Positions 6,491 through 13,791 of a stretch of 64,000 nt of DNA are shown here, one piece after another. The translations under genes and the position numbers were made by a program. The number at the start of each line of letters is the position of its first letter. The stretch's first letter is position 1. This DNA comes from Thermus aquaticus (lineage in GTDB: Bacteria; Deinococcota; Deinococci; Deinococcales; Thermaceae), in the NCBI RefSeq assembly GCF_001280255.1, contig NZ_LHCI01000106.1, positions 954,599 through 1,018,598 of the forward strand, read 5' to 3'. Under the pieces are notes generated by a model that was not told where the DNA came from, ran no database searches, and saw nothing but the letters and a program-made list of their open reading frames with translations.

Positions 6491-7046
6491 GGACGGCCAC
6501 CAAAAGCCTCCCCGGTCCGTGGACCCCCTTCACCATCACCTGGCCGATGTCGGCGCTCTTGGAGGGGCCGGAGTGGAGGCCTAGGGCGGTGGGGAGGGCC
6601 TCCAGGGAGGCCAGGGCTTCCGCCAAGGTCCCGTAGACCCTCTCCGCCTCCACGAAGACCAGGTGGGTGGGGGGGAGGAGGTGGACCTTCCGTCCCTCCT
6701 CGGAGGAGAGGGCCACGCTCCCCGTCTCCGCCACGGCGAAGAGGGCGTAGGATACGCCCAGAGGGGCCTCCTCCGGGGGAAGCTCGGGGAGGGGGGGCCG
6801 GAGGTCCAGGGGCAGGGTCCTGCCCAAGGCGGCCCCGGAGAAGCCCTGGGCCAGGGCTTCCAGGAAGCTTCTCACCTCCTCCCGCCGCATGAGGCGGCCT
6901 TCCCCGCCGTTTTCCTCAAGCCGCCTGAGGAAAAGCTCCAGGGGGTCGGGAAGAGGCGCAGGGTGGGGAGGGCCCGGGAGCTCCGCCTTGGGGCGATCCT
7001 TCAGGGCCCGCTTCACCCGGGAGAGGATCCTAGTTCTGGCGTCCAC
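6483..7046 (-). CDS. lutC: Lactate utilisation protein C (LUD domain)
   Basis: This 187-residue LUD-domain protein (LutC/YkgG) has GSVALSSEEGRKVHLLPPTHLVFVEAERV and HSGPSKSADIGQVMVKGVHGPGRL, typical of the family C-terminus. With LutA and LutB it forms the non-flavin L-lactate dehydrogenase complex that feeds pyruvate to central metabolism. The GTG at 7046 lies inside the end of lutB (17-base overlap), so translation is coupled. It is the last gene of the lutABC run. Confidence 0.9.
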   Translation of the reverse strand: MDARTRILSRVKRALKDRPKAELPGPPHPAPLPDPLELFLRRLEENGGEGRLMRREEVRSFLEALAQGFSGAALGRTLPLDLRPPLPELPPEEAPLGVSYALFAVAETGSVALSSEEGRKVHLLPPTHLVFVEAERVYGTLAEALASLEALPTALGLHSGPSKSADIGQVMVKGVHGPGRLLVAVLT

Positions 7047-8430
7047 GGTCTTCCTCCATTTCCCGCCAGAGTTCGTGGAAGGGCTTGGGGCTTGGCCTTA
7101 AGGCCCCGCGGCCTTCCGTCCAGGCCCTTAGGAGGGGGAGGAGGTCCTGGGGGAGGGGAAGCCCCCTCAGGGCCTTGGAGAAGAGGCGGTAGAGGGCGGG
7201 GCTTTCCATGACCTTGCGGAAGGCCGCCATGGCTGTCTTCTCCCAGCCGGGGGTGAGGCCCTCGGCTACGGCCCGGTGCCGCCAGGTGAGGAGGAGCCTG
7301 GGGATGGGGATCTTGACCGGGCAGGCCTCGAGGCAGGCCCCGCACAGGGTGGAGGCGTAGGGGAGGGGGTAGGCCTCCTCCAGGGAGAGGAGGCCCGGGT
7401 CCAGGACCGCCCCGATGGGCCCCGAGTAGACGTAGCCGTAGGGGTGCCCCCCGGTCTGGCGGTAGACGGGGCAGGCGTTGAGGCAGGCCCCGCACCGGAG
7501 GCACCTCAGGGTCTCCCAGGCCTCGGGATCGGCCAGGAGGGCGGTGCGGCCGTGGTCCACCAGAACCACGTGGACCTCCTCGGGGCCCTCCTCCCCTTCC
7601 TTCGCCGGGCCCCCTAGGAGGGAGACATAGGTGGAAAGCCTCTGCCCCGTGGCCGCCCGGGCGGTGAGGGGAAGGAAGAGGGCGAGGTCAGAAAGGCGGG
7701 GGAGGAGCTTCTCCAGCCCCACGAAGGCCACGTGGACCCTGGGGAGGCTGGTGGAGAGCCGGATGTTCCCCTCGTTTTCCATGAGGGCCAGGGTGCCCGT
7801 CTCCGCCACCAGGAAGTTGGCCCCGCTGATGCCCAGGTCGGCGGTGAGGAAGGCCTCCCTCAGGACCTTCCGGGCCACGCCCGCCAGCGCCTCGGGGCTC
7901 GCCTCCAGGGGGGTGCCGAAGCGCTCGTGGAAGAGCCTCCGGATCTCCTCGAGGGAGAGGTGGATGGCGGGGCCCACGATGTGGCTCGGGGGCTCCTTTA
8001 GGAGCTGGATCAGGTACTCTCCTAAGTCGGTCTCAAAGACCTCCACCCCCAAGGACTCCAGGAAGGGGTTCACCCCGAGCTCCTCCGTCAGCATGCTCTT
8101 GGCCTTAACCGCCCGCCGGACCCCTCGCCTCCTTACGATCTCCAGGAGCACCTGATGGGCCTCCTCCGGCCCTTCCGCCCAGTGGACCCGCGCCCCCTTT
8201 TCTAAAAGGCGCCTTTCCGCCTCCTCCAGGTAGCGGTCCAGGTGGCTTAAGACGTGGTCCTTGATCGCCTTGGCCCGCTCCCGCCACTCCTCTATGGGCA
8301 CCTCGGCATAGGCCCGGAGGCGGTTCCGCTCAAAGTGCAGCGTGGCCCCGGTGACCGCTTCCCGCACCCCGGGCCTCTCCTTGAGAAGCCTCGCCGCCTC
8401 CTTGGGGTAGAACCTGGCCTTAGCCCGCAT
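7030..8430 (-). CDS. lutB: Lactate utilisation iron-sulfur protein B
   Basis: This 466-residue protein has an N-terminal LUD domain (about 60-290, including GISGANFLVAETGTLALMENEGN) followed by a ferredoxin-like domain with two 4Fe-4S motifs, RCGACLNACPVYRQ and LCGACLEACPVKIPIP, and a helical C-terminus. It passes electrons from lactate oxidation within the LutABC complex. Its ATG lies 11 bases inside the end of lutA and its stop lies inside lutC. Confidence 0.93.
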   Translation of the reverse strand: MRAKARFYPKEAARLLKERPGVREAVTGATLHFERNRLRAYAEVPIEEWRERAKAIKDHVLSHLDRYLEEAERRLLEKGARVHWAEGPEEAHQVLLEIVRRRGVRRAVKAKSMLTEELGVNPFLESLGVEVFETDLGEYLIQLLKEPPSHIVGPAIHLSLEEIRRLFHERFGTPLEASPEALAGVARKVLREAFLTADLGISGANFLVAETGTLALMENEGNIRLSTSLPRVHVAFVGLEKLLPRLSDLALFLPLTARAATGQRLSTYVSLLGGPAKEGEEGPEEVHVVLVDHGRTALLADPEAWETLRCLRCGACLNACPVYRQTGGHPYGYVYSGPIGAVLDPGLLSLEEAYPLPYASTLCGACLEACPVKIPIPRLLLTWRHRAVAEGLTPGWEKTAMAAFRKVMESPALYRLFSKALRGLPLPQDLLPLLRAWTEGRGALRPSPKPFHELWREMEEDRGRQN

Positions 8431-9130
8431 ACGCCTCCCAGAGGAGGGTGGCCAGGGGGGCCACCCTCAGGTTCACGCCACTTTTGGCCATCCGGCCCGA
8501 GAGGTGGAGAAGGCAGCCGGCGTCGGTGGAGGTGAGGACCTGGGCCGCGGGCAGGGTGGAGAGCTTCCGGTCCGCCATAGCTAAGGAGACCTCGGGGAGC
8601 TTGACGCTGAAAAGCCCCCCGAAGCCGCAGCACTCCTCGGCGGCCTCCCAGGGGAGGACCTCGGCCCCGGCGTTCGTGAGGAGGGTGAGGGGTTCCTCCC
8701 GCACCCCGAGCTCCCTTAGGGCGTGGCAGCCGTGGTGGTAGGCTACCCTTACCCCCTTCAGGCCCTCCCCCAGCCTCTCCACCCCCAGGACCCGCACCAG
8801 GAACTGGGAAAGTTCATAGACCCTTTCCGAAAAGGCCAGGGCCTCCCGGCTCCCGGGCAGGAGCTCGGGGTAGTGGTTCCTCAGCATGCTGGCGCAGCTT
8901 CCCGAGGGCAGGACCACGTACTCCGCCTCCTGGAAGACCCGCAGGGTGCGCCTGGCCAGGGCCCTGGCCTCCTCCCAGTGCCCGGCGTTGAAGGCGGGCT
9001 GGCCGCAACAGGTCTGCCCCTCGGGGAAGTCCACCTCCACCCCCAGGGCCCTTAGGAGGCGCACCGCCGCCACCCCGGCCTCGGCGTAGAACTGGTCCGC
9101 TAGGCAGGTGATGAAGAGGGCTACCCGCAT
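8420..9130 (-). CDS. lutA: Lactate utilisation protein A (cysteine-rich CCG domains)
   Basis: The product has 236 residues with two CCG domains: ETCCGQPAFNAGHW-type near residue 40 and EECCGFGGLF near residue 165, which bind iron-sulfur clusters in this family (LutA/YkgE, related to heterodisulfide reductase subunits). I start at the ATG at 9130 (MRVALFITCLADQF) because TAGAAT (9138-9143) ends 7 bases before it; an ATG at 9139 overlaps that box and would add three residues. The first two bases of the -10 box are shared with the stop codon of the reading frame at 9141-9424. Confidence 0.9.
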   Translation of the reverse strand: MRVALFITCLADQFYAEAGVAAVRLLRALGVEVDFPEGQTCCGQPAFNAGHWEEARALARRTLRVFQEAEYVVLPSGSCASMLRNHYPELLPGSREALAFSERVYELSQFLVRVLGVERLGEGLKGVRVAYHHGCHALRELGVREEPLTLLTNAGAEVLPWEAAEECCGFGGLFSVKLPEVSLAMADRKLSTLPAAQVLTSTDAGCLLHLSGRMAKSGVNLRVAPLATLLWEAYAG

Positions 9131-9140
9131 TCCCCCCATT

Positions 9141-9424
9141 CTATGGCTTCCACCCCGAGGGGAAGGCCCATGGCGAGGCCTGGCCCCTCCTTAGGTCCAC
9201 CCGGAAGGGGCCCGTGTGGGTGAGCTGGTCCCCCGTGCCCTGGGCCTCGGCCAGGGCCCCCGGGGTGAGGCAGACGGGGTGAGGGGCGGGGCAGGTGTGG
9301 GCGAGCCACAGGGGTTGGCCCAGGACGAGGCCTTTCTCTCCGACCCTTGGCTGGATTCCGGCCTGGGAGAGACACCGGAGAAGGCCCTTTAGGGAACGCC
9401 TGGGTGGGTTAGTCTTCCTCTAGA
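9141..9424 (-). pseudogene. Protein-like reading frame without a start codon
   Basis: After the TAG near 9425-9427 a frame of about 93 codons stays open to TAG at 9141. It reads NPPRRSLKGLLRCLSQAG, GLVLGQPLWLAHTCPAPH and THTGPFRVDLRRGQ, which looks like real protein (codon pattern typical of Thermus, ordinary residue mix), but contains no ATG, GTG or TTG. It fills the gap between the histidine kinase stop (9409) and lutA. I think it is a small gene that lost its start by mutation, or whose start is hidden by a sequencing error. No family recognised. Confidence 0.4.
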
Positions 9425-10653
9425 AGAGGAAGCCGCACCCGGAAAAGGGTCCTTCCCGGGGTGCTTTCCACCTCTATCTGCCCCCCGTGGGCCCGGGCGA
9501 TGGCCTGGGCCACGGCGAGGCCTAAGCCGGTGCCCCCGCCAGGGCCCTTGCGGAAGCGCTCAAAGACGTGGGGGAGGAGGTCTTCCGGGATGCCCGGCCC
9601 CTCGTCCTCCACCTCCACCAGGCCGAAGGGAGGGCTTTTCTTCACCCGCACCCGGACCTTCTCCTTTCCGGCGGCCCGGACGGCGTTGGCGATGAGGTTG
9701 CGGAGCATCTGCAGCAGGCGGTCCGGGTCTCCCAGGACCTCGGCCGTCTCCCCCTCGCAGGCCACCCCCTGCTCCCGGGCGGCCTCCTCGGCCAGGGCCT
9801 TCAGGTCCAGGATGTGGGGGTTCAGGGAGAGGCCCACCTCGCCCCGGGCCAGGTCCAGGAGGTCCTCCACCAGGCGGCGCATCCGCTCGGCCGTGGCCCG
9901 GGCGGTCTTGAGGCCCTCGAGGTCCAAGGGGTTCCGCTCCAGCCGGTCCAGGTGGCCCAGGAGGACGGTGAGGGGGGTGCGGAGCTCGTGGCCCACCTCG
10001 GCCAAAAAGGTGCGTTCCCGCTCCTTGGCCTCCTTGAGGGCCAAAAGGAGGGCGTTCACCGCCTCCACCATGCGGCCCAGCTCGTCCTTGGGCAGGGCCA
10101 GGGCGATGGGGGTGAGGCGCTCGGGGCTGCGGAGGGCGATCTCCCGGGCCGCCCCTTCCAGGGGCCTGGTGGCCAGGCGGGCGGTCAGGTAGACCAGGAG
10201 GGTCCCTAAGGGGAAGAGGAGGAAGAAGGCTTCCAGAAGGGCCCGGCGCAGGGCCAGAAGGGCCCTTTCTATGGGCTCGGCCTCGGCGGTGAGGACCAAA
10301 AGGCCCAAAGGGGTGGGGACCGCCGTCCAGGCGAAGCCTTTGGCCCACCGGACCCCATCCCCCGCGCCCTTCAGGGCCTCTTTGGGGAGGCGATGGTCTT
10401 CCCGGGAGAGGACCAGGGGCTCGCCGTCCTGGGTGTAGAGGTGGAGGTAGACCCCGCCGGTGGTGAGAAGGCTTCCCGCCTGGCCCCTCTGGTAGGCCTC
10501 CGCCGCCTGCCTGGCGTCCTGGAGGAGGGTGGCCTCCAGGTGGCCCCGGAGGGCGCCCTCTACCCCCCGGCCCGCCAGGTACAAGGCCCCCACCAGAAAG
10601 AGGAGCCAGAGGAGGCTGAAGGCGAGGAAGAGCCTGGCCCGGAAGGAAAGCAC
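9409..10653 (-). CDS. Sensor histidine kinase
   Basis: This 414-residue membrane kinase has TM1 at about 8-30, an extracytoplasmic sensor (about 31-130), TM2 at about 140-160, a HAMP linker, HisKA with the phospho-acceptor His in FLAEVGHELRTPLTVLLGHLDRLE, and HATPase_c with the N box LIANAVRAAG, G1 VEDEGPGIPEDLL and G2 GGGTGLGLAVAQAIARAHGG. It pairs with the OmpR-type regulator directly upstream: the GTG start follows the regulator's TAG with no gap. The signal is unknown; lutABC lies downstream but appears to have its own promoter. Confidence 0.93.
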   Translation of the reverse strand: MLSFRARLFLAFSLLWLLFLVGALYLAGRGVEGALRGHLEATLLQDARQAAEAYQRGQAGSLLTTGGVYLHLYTQDGEPLVLSREDHRLPKEALKGAGDGVRWAKGFAWTAVPTPLGLLVLTAEAEPIERALLALRRALLEAFFLLFPLGTLLVYLTARLATRPLEGAAREIALRSPERLTPIALALPKDELGRMVEAVNALLLALKEAKERERTFLAEVGHELRTPLTVLLGHLDRLERNPLDLEGLKTARATAERMRRLVEDLLDLARGEVGLSLNPHILDLKALAEEAAREQGVACEGETAEVLGDPDRLLQMLRNLIANAVRAAGKEKVRVRVKKSPPFGLVEVEDEGPGIPEDLLPHVFERFRKGPGGGTGLGLAVAQAIARAHGGQIEVESTPGRTLFRVRLPLLEED

Positions 10654-11331
10654 CTACTCCCCTTCGCCCCGGGGGCGGAGGGCGTAGCCCAGGCCCCGCA
10701 CCGTGCGCAGATACCCGTAGGCCCCGGCCTCGCGGAGCTTGGCCCGCAGGTTGGCCACGTGGACGTCCAGGACGTTGGAGTCCCGGCCCAGGGGGCGGCC
10801 CCAGACCTTCTCCTCTATCTCCTGGCGGGAGAAGACCCGCCCGGGGCGGCTCATGAGGAGGGCCAGAAGGTCAAACTCCTTGGGGGAAAGCCGCACCTCC
10901 TGCTCCCGGAAGAAGACCTGCCGCCGCTTGGGGTAAAGGGTAAGCTCCCCCACCGAGAGGACCTCGCTCCCCTCCCGGTGCCGAAGCTGGACCTGGATGC
11001 GGGCCAGAAGCTCGGCGGGGTGGAAGGGCTTGACCAGGTAGTCGTCGGCCCCTTCGGAGAGGAGGGAGACCTTGCGCTCCACGGCGTCCTGGGCGGTGAG
11101 GACCAGGATGGGGGTATCGTCGGTGGCGCGGATCCTCCGGGCCACCTCGCCGCCGTCCAGGTCGGGGAGGCCCAGGTCCAGGACCACCAGGTCGGGCCGC
11201 TTCTCCCGGTGGCGGATGAGGCCCTCCACGCCGCTTTTGGCCCATTCCACGGCGAAGCCCGCTTCCTTCAGTTCCAGCTCCAGAAGCCTCGCCACCTCGG
11301 GGTCGTCCTCTATGAGGAGGATGCGCTTCAT
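10654..11331 (-). CDS. OmpR/PhoB-type response regulator
   Basis: The product has 225 residues from the ATG at 11331 (MKRILLIEDDPEV). The receiver domain shows the acidic pair EDD (8-10), the phospho-acceptor Asp in LVVLDLGLPDLDG, the Thr in ILVLTAQ and the Lys in YLVKPFHP. The C-terminal winged helix (VLSVGELTLY through YLRTVRGLGYAL) binds DNA. Its start overlaps the stop of the secreted 119-residue protein by 4 bases, and its stop touches the kinase start, so the three genes are one translation-coupled unit. Confidence 0.94.
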   Translation of the reverse strand: MKRILLIEDDPEVARLLELELKEAGFAVEWAKSGVEGLIRHREKRPDLVVLDLGLPDLDGGEVARRIRATDDTPILVLTAQDAVERKVSLLSEGADDYLVKPFHPAELLARIQVQLRHREGSEVLSVGELTLYPKRRQVFFREQEVRLSPKEFDLLALLMSRPGRVFSRQEIEEKVWGRPLGRDSNVLDVHVANLRAKLREAGAYGYLRTVRGLGYALRPRGEGE

Positions 11332-11687
11332 GGCCAGAGCCTTTCCGGAGGGGTGAGGCCGTAGACCTCCTTGAGGAGTTTTAGGAGGCTCACCCGCTCC
11401 TTTTCCAGAAGGAGCACATCCCCCCGGTCCGCCAGGGCGGGGAAGGCCCGGGGCTTTTCGCCGGGCAGGAAGAGGAGGAGCTGGACCTCCTGCCCGGGCT
11501 TGGGGGGAAGGGGCGGGGAGAGGGGCTTCAGGGTCTTCCCCTCCACCCGCCAGGCCCCGTGGAGGGTGCGGAGGTCCTGGGAGAGGAGCCTGAGCTCCGT
11601 CCCCGGGGGCAGGGCGGGCCCCAGGAGCGGAGGGAGGGCCGCCAGGGCCAGGGAAAGAAGCAGGAAGAGGGGAAGAAGCCGCCGCAT
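11328..11687 (-). CDS. Secreted protein of unknown function, first gene of a two-component operon
   Basis: The 119-residue product has a clear signal peptide (MRRLLPLFLLLSLALAALP). The mature part (about 100 residues) contains PGTELRLLSQDLRTLHGAWRVEGKTL and GQEVQLLLFLPGEKPRAFPALADRGDVLLLEKERVS-type beta-rich sequence and ends ERLWP. I recognise no family. The ATG at 11687 is 8 bases after TAGAAT (11696-11701), so the operon mRNA is nearly leaderless. As an exported protein coupled to a regulator and a membrane kinase, it is a candidate periplasmic partner of the sensor (inference). Confidence 0.8.
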   Translation of the reverse strand: MRRLLPLFLLLSLALAALPPLLGPALPPGTELRLLSQDLRTLHGAWRVEGKTLKPLSPPLPPKPGQEVQLLLFLPGEKPRAFPALADRGDVLLLEKERVSLLKLLKEVYGLTPPERLWP

Positions 11688-11698
11688 CTATCCCCATT

Positions 11699-12346
11699 CT
11701 AGGCGGGGGGCGTGGGGTTTTGTTGGAGGGCGCTAAAGGCCTTTGAAGGTTTTTCGGGCAGGAGGAAGCCGGCGGAGACCACGTACTTAAGGGCGTCCTC
11801 CACGCTGATCTCCAGGGGGATGACCTCCTCGGAGGGCACCAGGATCACCACGCCGCTGGCGGGGACGGGGCTCGTGGGGACCAAAACGGCGGTGTACCCC
11901 TCGGGCAGAGGGGGAAGGCGGCCTTCCACCGGCTGGACCACGAAGCAGAGGGTGTAAAGGCCCCGCCTGGGGTACTCAATGACCGCCGCCCGGCTGAACT
12001 TGACCTCTTTTTGGCCGAAGAGGGTGTGGGCGATCTGCTGGACCGCCTTGTAGATGTCCCGCACGATGGGTAGGAGGAGGAGGGAGCGCTCTAGGGAGAC
12101 GATGAGGCGCCTGCCCAGGTAGTGCTCCGCCAGCGCCCCCACCAGGTAGATGAGGGCCGCCGCCAGAAGGAGGCCCACGAAGGGGAGGGCGGGCCTATAG
12201 GCCTGGGGCACCTCGAGGCCCAAAAAGCGCAGGAAGGCCTGGATGTAGCTGCCGGAGTAGGCGTAGACCCAGCCCAGGAAGTAGAGGGTGACCAGGAGGG
12301 GGAGAAGGGTGACCAGGCCGGTGAGGAGGCGTTGCCGGAGCCGCAT
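11699..12346 (-). CDS. DUF502 family membrane protein
   Basis: The product has 215 residues with two strong membrane segments (about 8-30 and 55-75) and the DUF502 hallmarks LPIVRDIYKAVQQI, AAVIEYPRRGLYTLCFVV and VLVPTSPVPASGVVILVPSEEVIPLEISVEDALKYVVSAG. Family function is not established; members are inner-membrane proteins. The ATG at 12346 is 7 bases after TAGACT (12354-12359). The TAG stop of this gene is part of the -10 box of the downstream operon. Confidence 0.9.
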   Translation of the reverse strand: MRLRQRLLTGLVTLLPLLVTLYFLGWVYAYSGSYIQAFLRFLGLEVPQAYRPALPFVGLLLAAALIYLVGALAEHYLGRRLIVSLERSLLLLPIVRDIYKAVQQIAHTLFGQKEVKFSRAAVIEYPRRGLYTLCFVVQPVEGRLPPLPEGYTAVLVPTSPVPASGVVILVPSEEVIPLEISVEDALKYVVSAGFLLPEKPSKAFSALQQNPTPPA

Positions 12347-12366
12347 GAGCCCCAGTCTACCAGCCT

Positions 12367-12975
12367 CTAGCGGCCGTCGCCTTTGCTTTGGGCCAGGGTC
12401 TTCAGGCCCTCCGGGTCCTTGAGGACGATCTTGCCGTAGCCGGAGCGGATGTACCCCTCCCGGGCGAGCTCCCCGATCACCTTGGTGACCGTCTCCCGCA
12501 CGCTGCCCACGGCGGCGGCCAGCTCGTCGTGGGTGGCGTGGAGGACGATGACCCCTTCCTCCTCCCGGGCTAGCGGCGTGGCGGCCAGCTCCAGAATGGC
12601 CGCCGCCATGCGGTTCTTGAGGCGCTGGGTGGCCAGGCTCTCAATGCGGCGGTAGGCGCGGGCCAGGGCCTCCGCCAGGTGCTGGGCCAAGGCCCGCATC
12701 TCCTCGGGGGAGGGCTCCTTGGGCAGGGCCTCCAGGACCACCCCCGTCACCGCCTCGGCGAAGTAGCCCCGCTCCAGGCCGAAAAGGGCCTCCTCCCCGA
12801 AGTAGCCTCCCGGGGGCACCAGGCGCAGGGTCAGGGCGTTGCCCTCCTCGTCCACGGCCTCGAGGCGGACCAGGCCTGAAAGCACCCTGTAGGCCCGGTC
12901 CCGGGGACCGGGGCGGCCGGGGTAGAGGATGACCTCGCCGGGCTTGAAGCTCACCGTTTCGCGGGCCTGGGTCAT
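12367..12975 (-). CDS. sdrP: CRP/FNR family regulator SdrP
   Basis: The 202-residue product begins MTQARETVSFKPGEVILYPG. A cyclic-nucleotide-like beta barrel (about 10-115) lacks the full cAMP-binding set; a dimer helix (about 117-140, RIESLATQRLKNRMAAAIL) leads to a winged helix with the recognition helix GSVRETVTKVIGELAREGYIRSGYGKI. From memory it closely matches T. thermophilus SdrP, an effector-independent activator induced in stationary phase and oxidative or nutrient stress. The ATG at 12975 has GGAGG 6 bases upstream, so unlike its neighbours it has a leader. Promoter at 12993-13021. Confidence 0.9.
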   Translation of the reverse strand: MTQARETVSFKPGEVILYPGRPGPRDRAYRVLSGLVRLEAVDEEGNALTLRLVPPGGYFGEEALFGLERGYFAEAVTGVVLEALPKEPSPEEMRALAQHLAEALARAYRRIESLATQRLKNRMAAAILELAATPLAREEEGVIVLHATHDELAAAVGSVRETVTKVIGELAREGYIRSGYGKIVLKDPEGLKTLAQSKGDGR

Positions 12976-12992
12976 GGCTGCCTCCTGTCCCC

Positions 12993-13021
12993 AGGCTAGC
13001 ACGCCCCAGGGATTTTGTAAA
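12993..13021 (-). promoter_or_regulatory. sdrP promoter
   Basis: Minus strand: -35 TTTACA (13016-13021), 17-base spacer, -10 TAGCCT (12993-12998). The start would be near 12986, giving a leader of about 11 bases that includes the GGAGG site. Confidence 0.65.
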
Positions 13022-13049
13022 CGGAGAGGTTGAAAAAATGAAGCCCGGG

Positions 13050-13274
13050 CTACCGAAGGGGGCGCTTCCGGGCCACGGGGAGTAGGCGGTCCAGGGCGAT
13101 CTCCGGGGCCTCGCCCCGCTTCCTGGCCTCTTCCAGCTCCAGCCTAGCCCAGAAGAGGGCCATCTCCCACACCGCCTTTAGCCTTTCCTCCACGGGGAGA
13201 GCCCGCCACTCGGAAAGGTCGTCCGGCCTCTCTTCCAGGGAGAACCTCCGGGCCACCGGTTTAATCGCCCTCAT
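13050..13274 (-). CDS. Small protein paired with the nucleotidyltransferase-like gene
   Basis: This 74-residue hydrophilic protein contains FSLEERPDDLSEWRALPVEERLKAVWEMALF. Short proteins with the pattern 'D-x-EYWRSLSPEERL' are commonly encoded beside small nucleotidyltransferases of the MNT/AbiEii type, and this gene overlaps such a candidate (13271-13483) by 4 bases. It may be the partner in a toxin-antitoxin-like pair. No enzymatic motif seen. Confidence 0.65.
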   Translation of the reverse strand: MRAIKPVARRFSLEERPDDLSEWRALPVEERLKAVWEMALFWARLELEEARKRGEAPEIALDRLLPVARKRPLR

Positions 13275-13483
13275 AGTTCCTCCAGGTCCCTCAGGTCCAC
13301 GGGCCGGCCGAAGGCCCGCTTCAGGGCCTTGAAGTCCTCCGGATGCACCACAAAGACCTCCACCCCTTCCACCCGGTGGGTGAGCCTGCGGGCGAAGGCC
13401 CCGTCAAAGGAGGGGGATTCCAGGAGAAACCTGGCCCCCGCCCGGTGGAGGGCCCGGAGGAAGTCCAGCATGTCCTCGGTCAT
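13271..13483 (-). CDS. Shortened nucleotidyltransferase-like protein
   Basis: The product has 70 residues. The start (DMLDFLRALHRAGARFLL) matches the first helix of small nucleotidyltransferases, which is normally followed by VGGxA and a D-x-D metal motif. The end (VEVFVVHPEDFKALKRAFGRPVDLRDLEEL) matches the usual C-terminal 'L-x-ALK-xxxgRpkDl-D-EeL'. The catalytic middle (GGxA...DxD) is missing, so it looks internally deleted or is a natural mini-version without catalysis. Its start overlaps the end of cutA by 4 bases. Confidence 0.6.
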   Translation of the reverse strand: MTEDMLDFLRALHRAGARFLLESPSFDGAFARRLTHRVEGVEVFVVHPEDFKALKRAFGRPVDLRDLEEL

Positions 13484-13791
13484 CCCACGTTCTCCCGGAG
13501 CCAGGAGAGATAGGCCCCGTGCCCCTCGGCGATGGGGAGGGCGATGATCTCGGGCATGGTGTAGGGGTGGAGGGCGAGGACCCGCTCTTTAAGCCTGGGG
13601 AAGGCGAAGGTGGTGGTCTTGACGATGAGGAGCACCTCCTGGTCCTCCACCACCTCCCCCTGCCAGCGGTAGACGGAGGTGAGGCCGGGGACCAGGTTCA
13701 CGCAGGCCGCCAGGCGCTCCTCCACCAGGGCCCGGGCGATGGTCTTGGCCACCTCCTGGTTGGGGGCGGTGATCAGGACCACCTCTTCCAT
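13480..13791 (-). CDS. cutA: Divalent-cation tolerance protein CutA
   Basis: This 103-residue trimeric ferredoxin-like-fold protein has the family signature ERLAACVNLVPGLTSVYRWQGEVVED and the C-terminal HPYTMPEIIALPIAEGHGAYLSWL. Linked to copper tolerance in E. coli, its real role is unsettled. It follows gyrA with no gap (gyrA stop at 13792) and continues into the small nucleotidyltransferase pair, so gyrA-cutA and the two small genes appear to be one transcript. Confidence 0.95.
   Translation of the reverse strand: MEEVVLITAPNQEVAKTIARALVEERLAACVNLVPGLTSVYRWQGEVVEDQEVLLIVKTTTFAFPRLKERVLALHPYTMPEIIALPIAEGHGAYLSWLRENVG

Noticed and set aside
9560-10348. 262-codon Pro/Gly/Arg-rich minus frame inside the histidine kinase
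   Set aside because: Alternative frame of the same strand; composition is that of out-of-frame GC-rich DNA.
8420-11687. Two-component system as dedicated regulator of lutABC in one operon
   Set aside because: The start-less frame intervenes and lutA has its own well-placed -10 box, so co-transcription is not required; a regulatory link cannot be shown from sequence.
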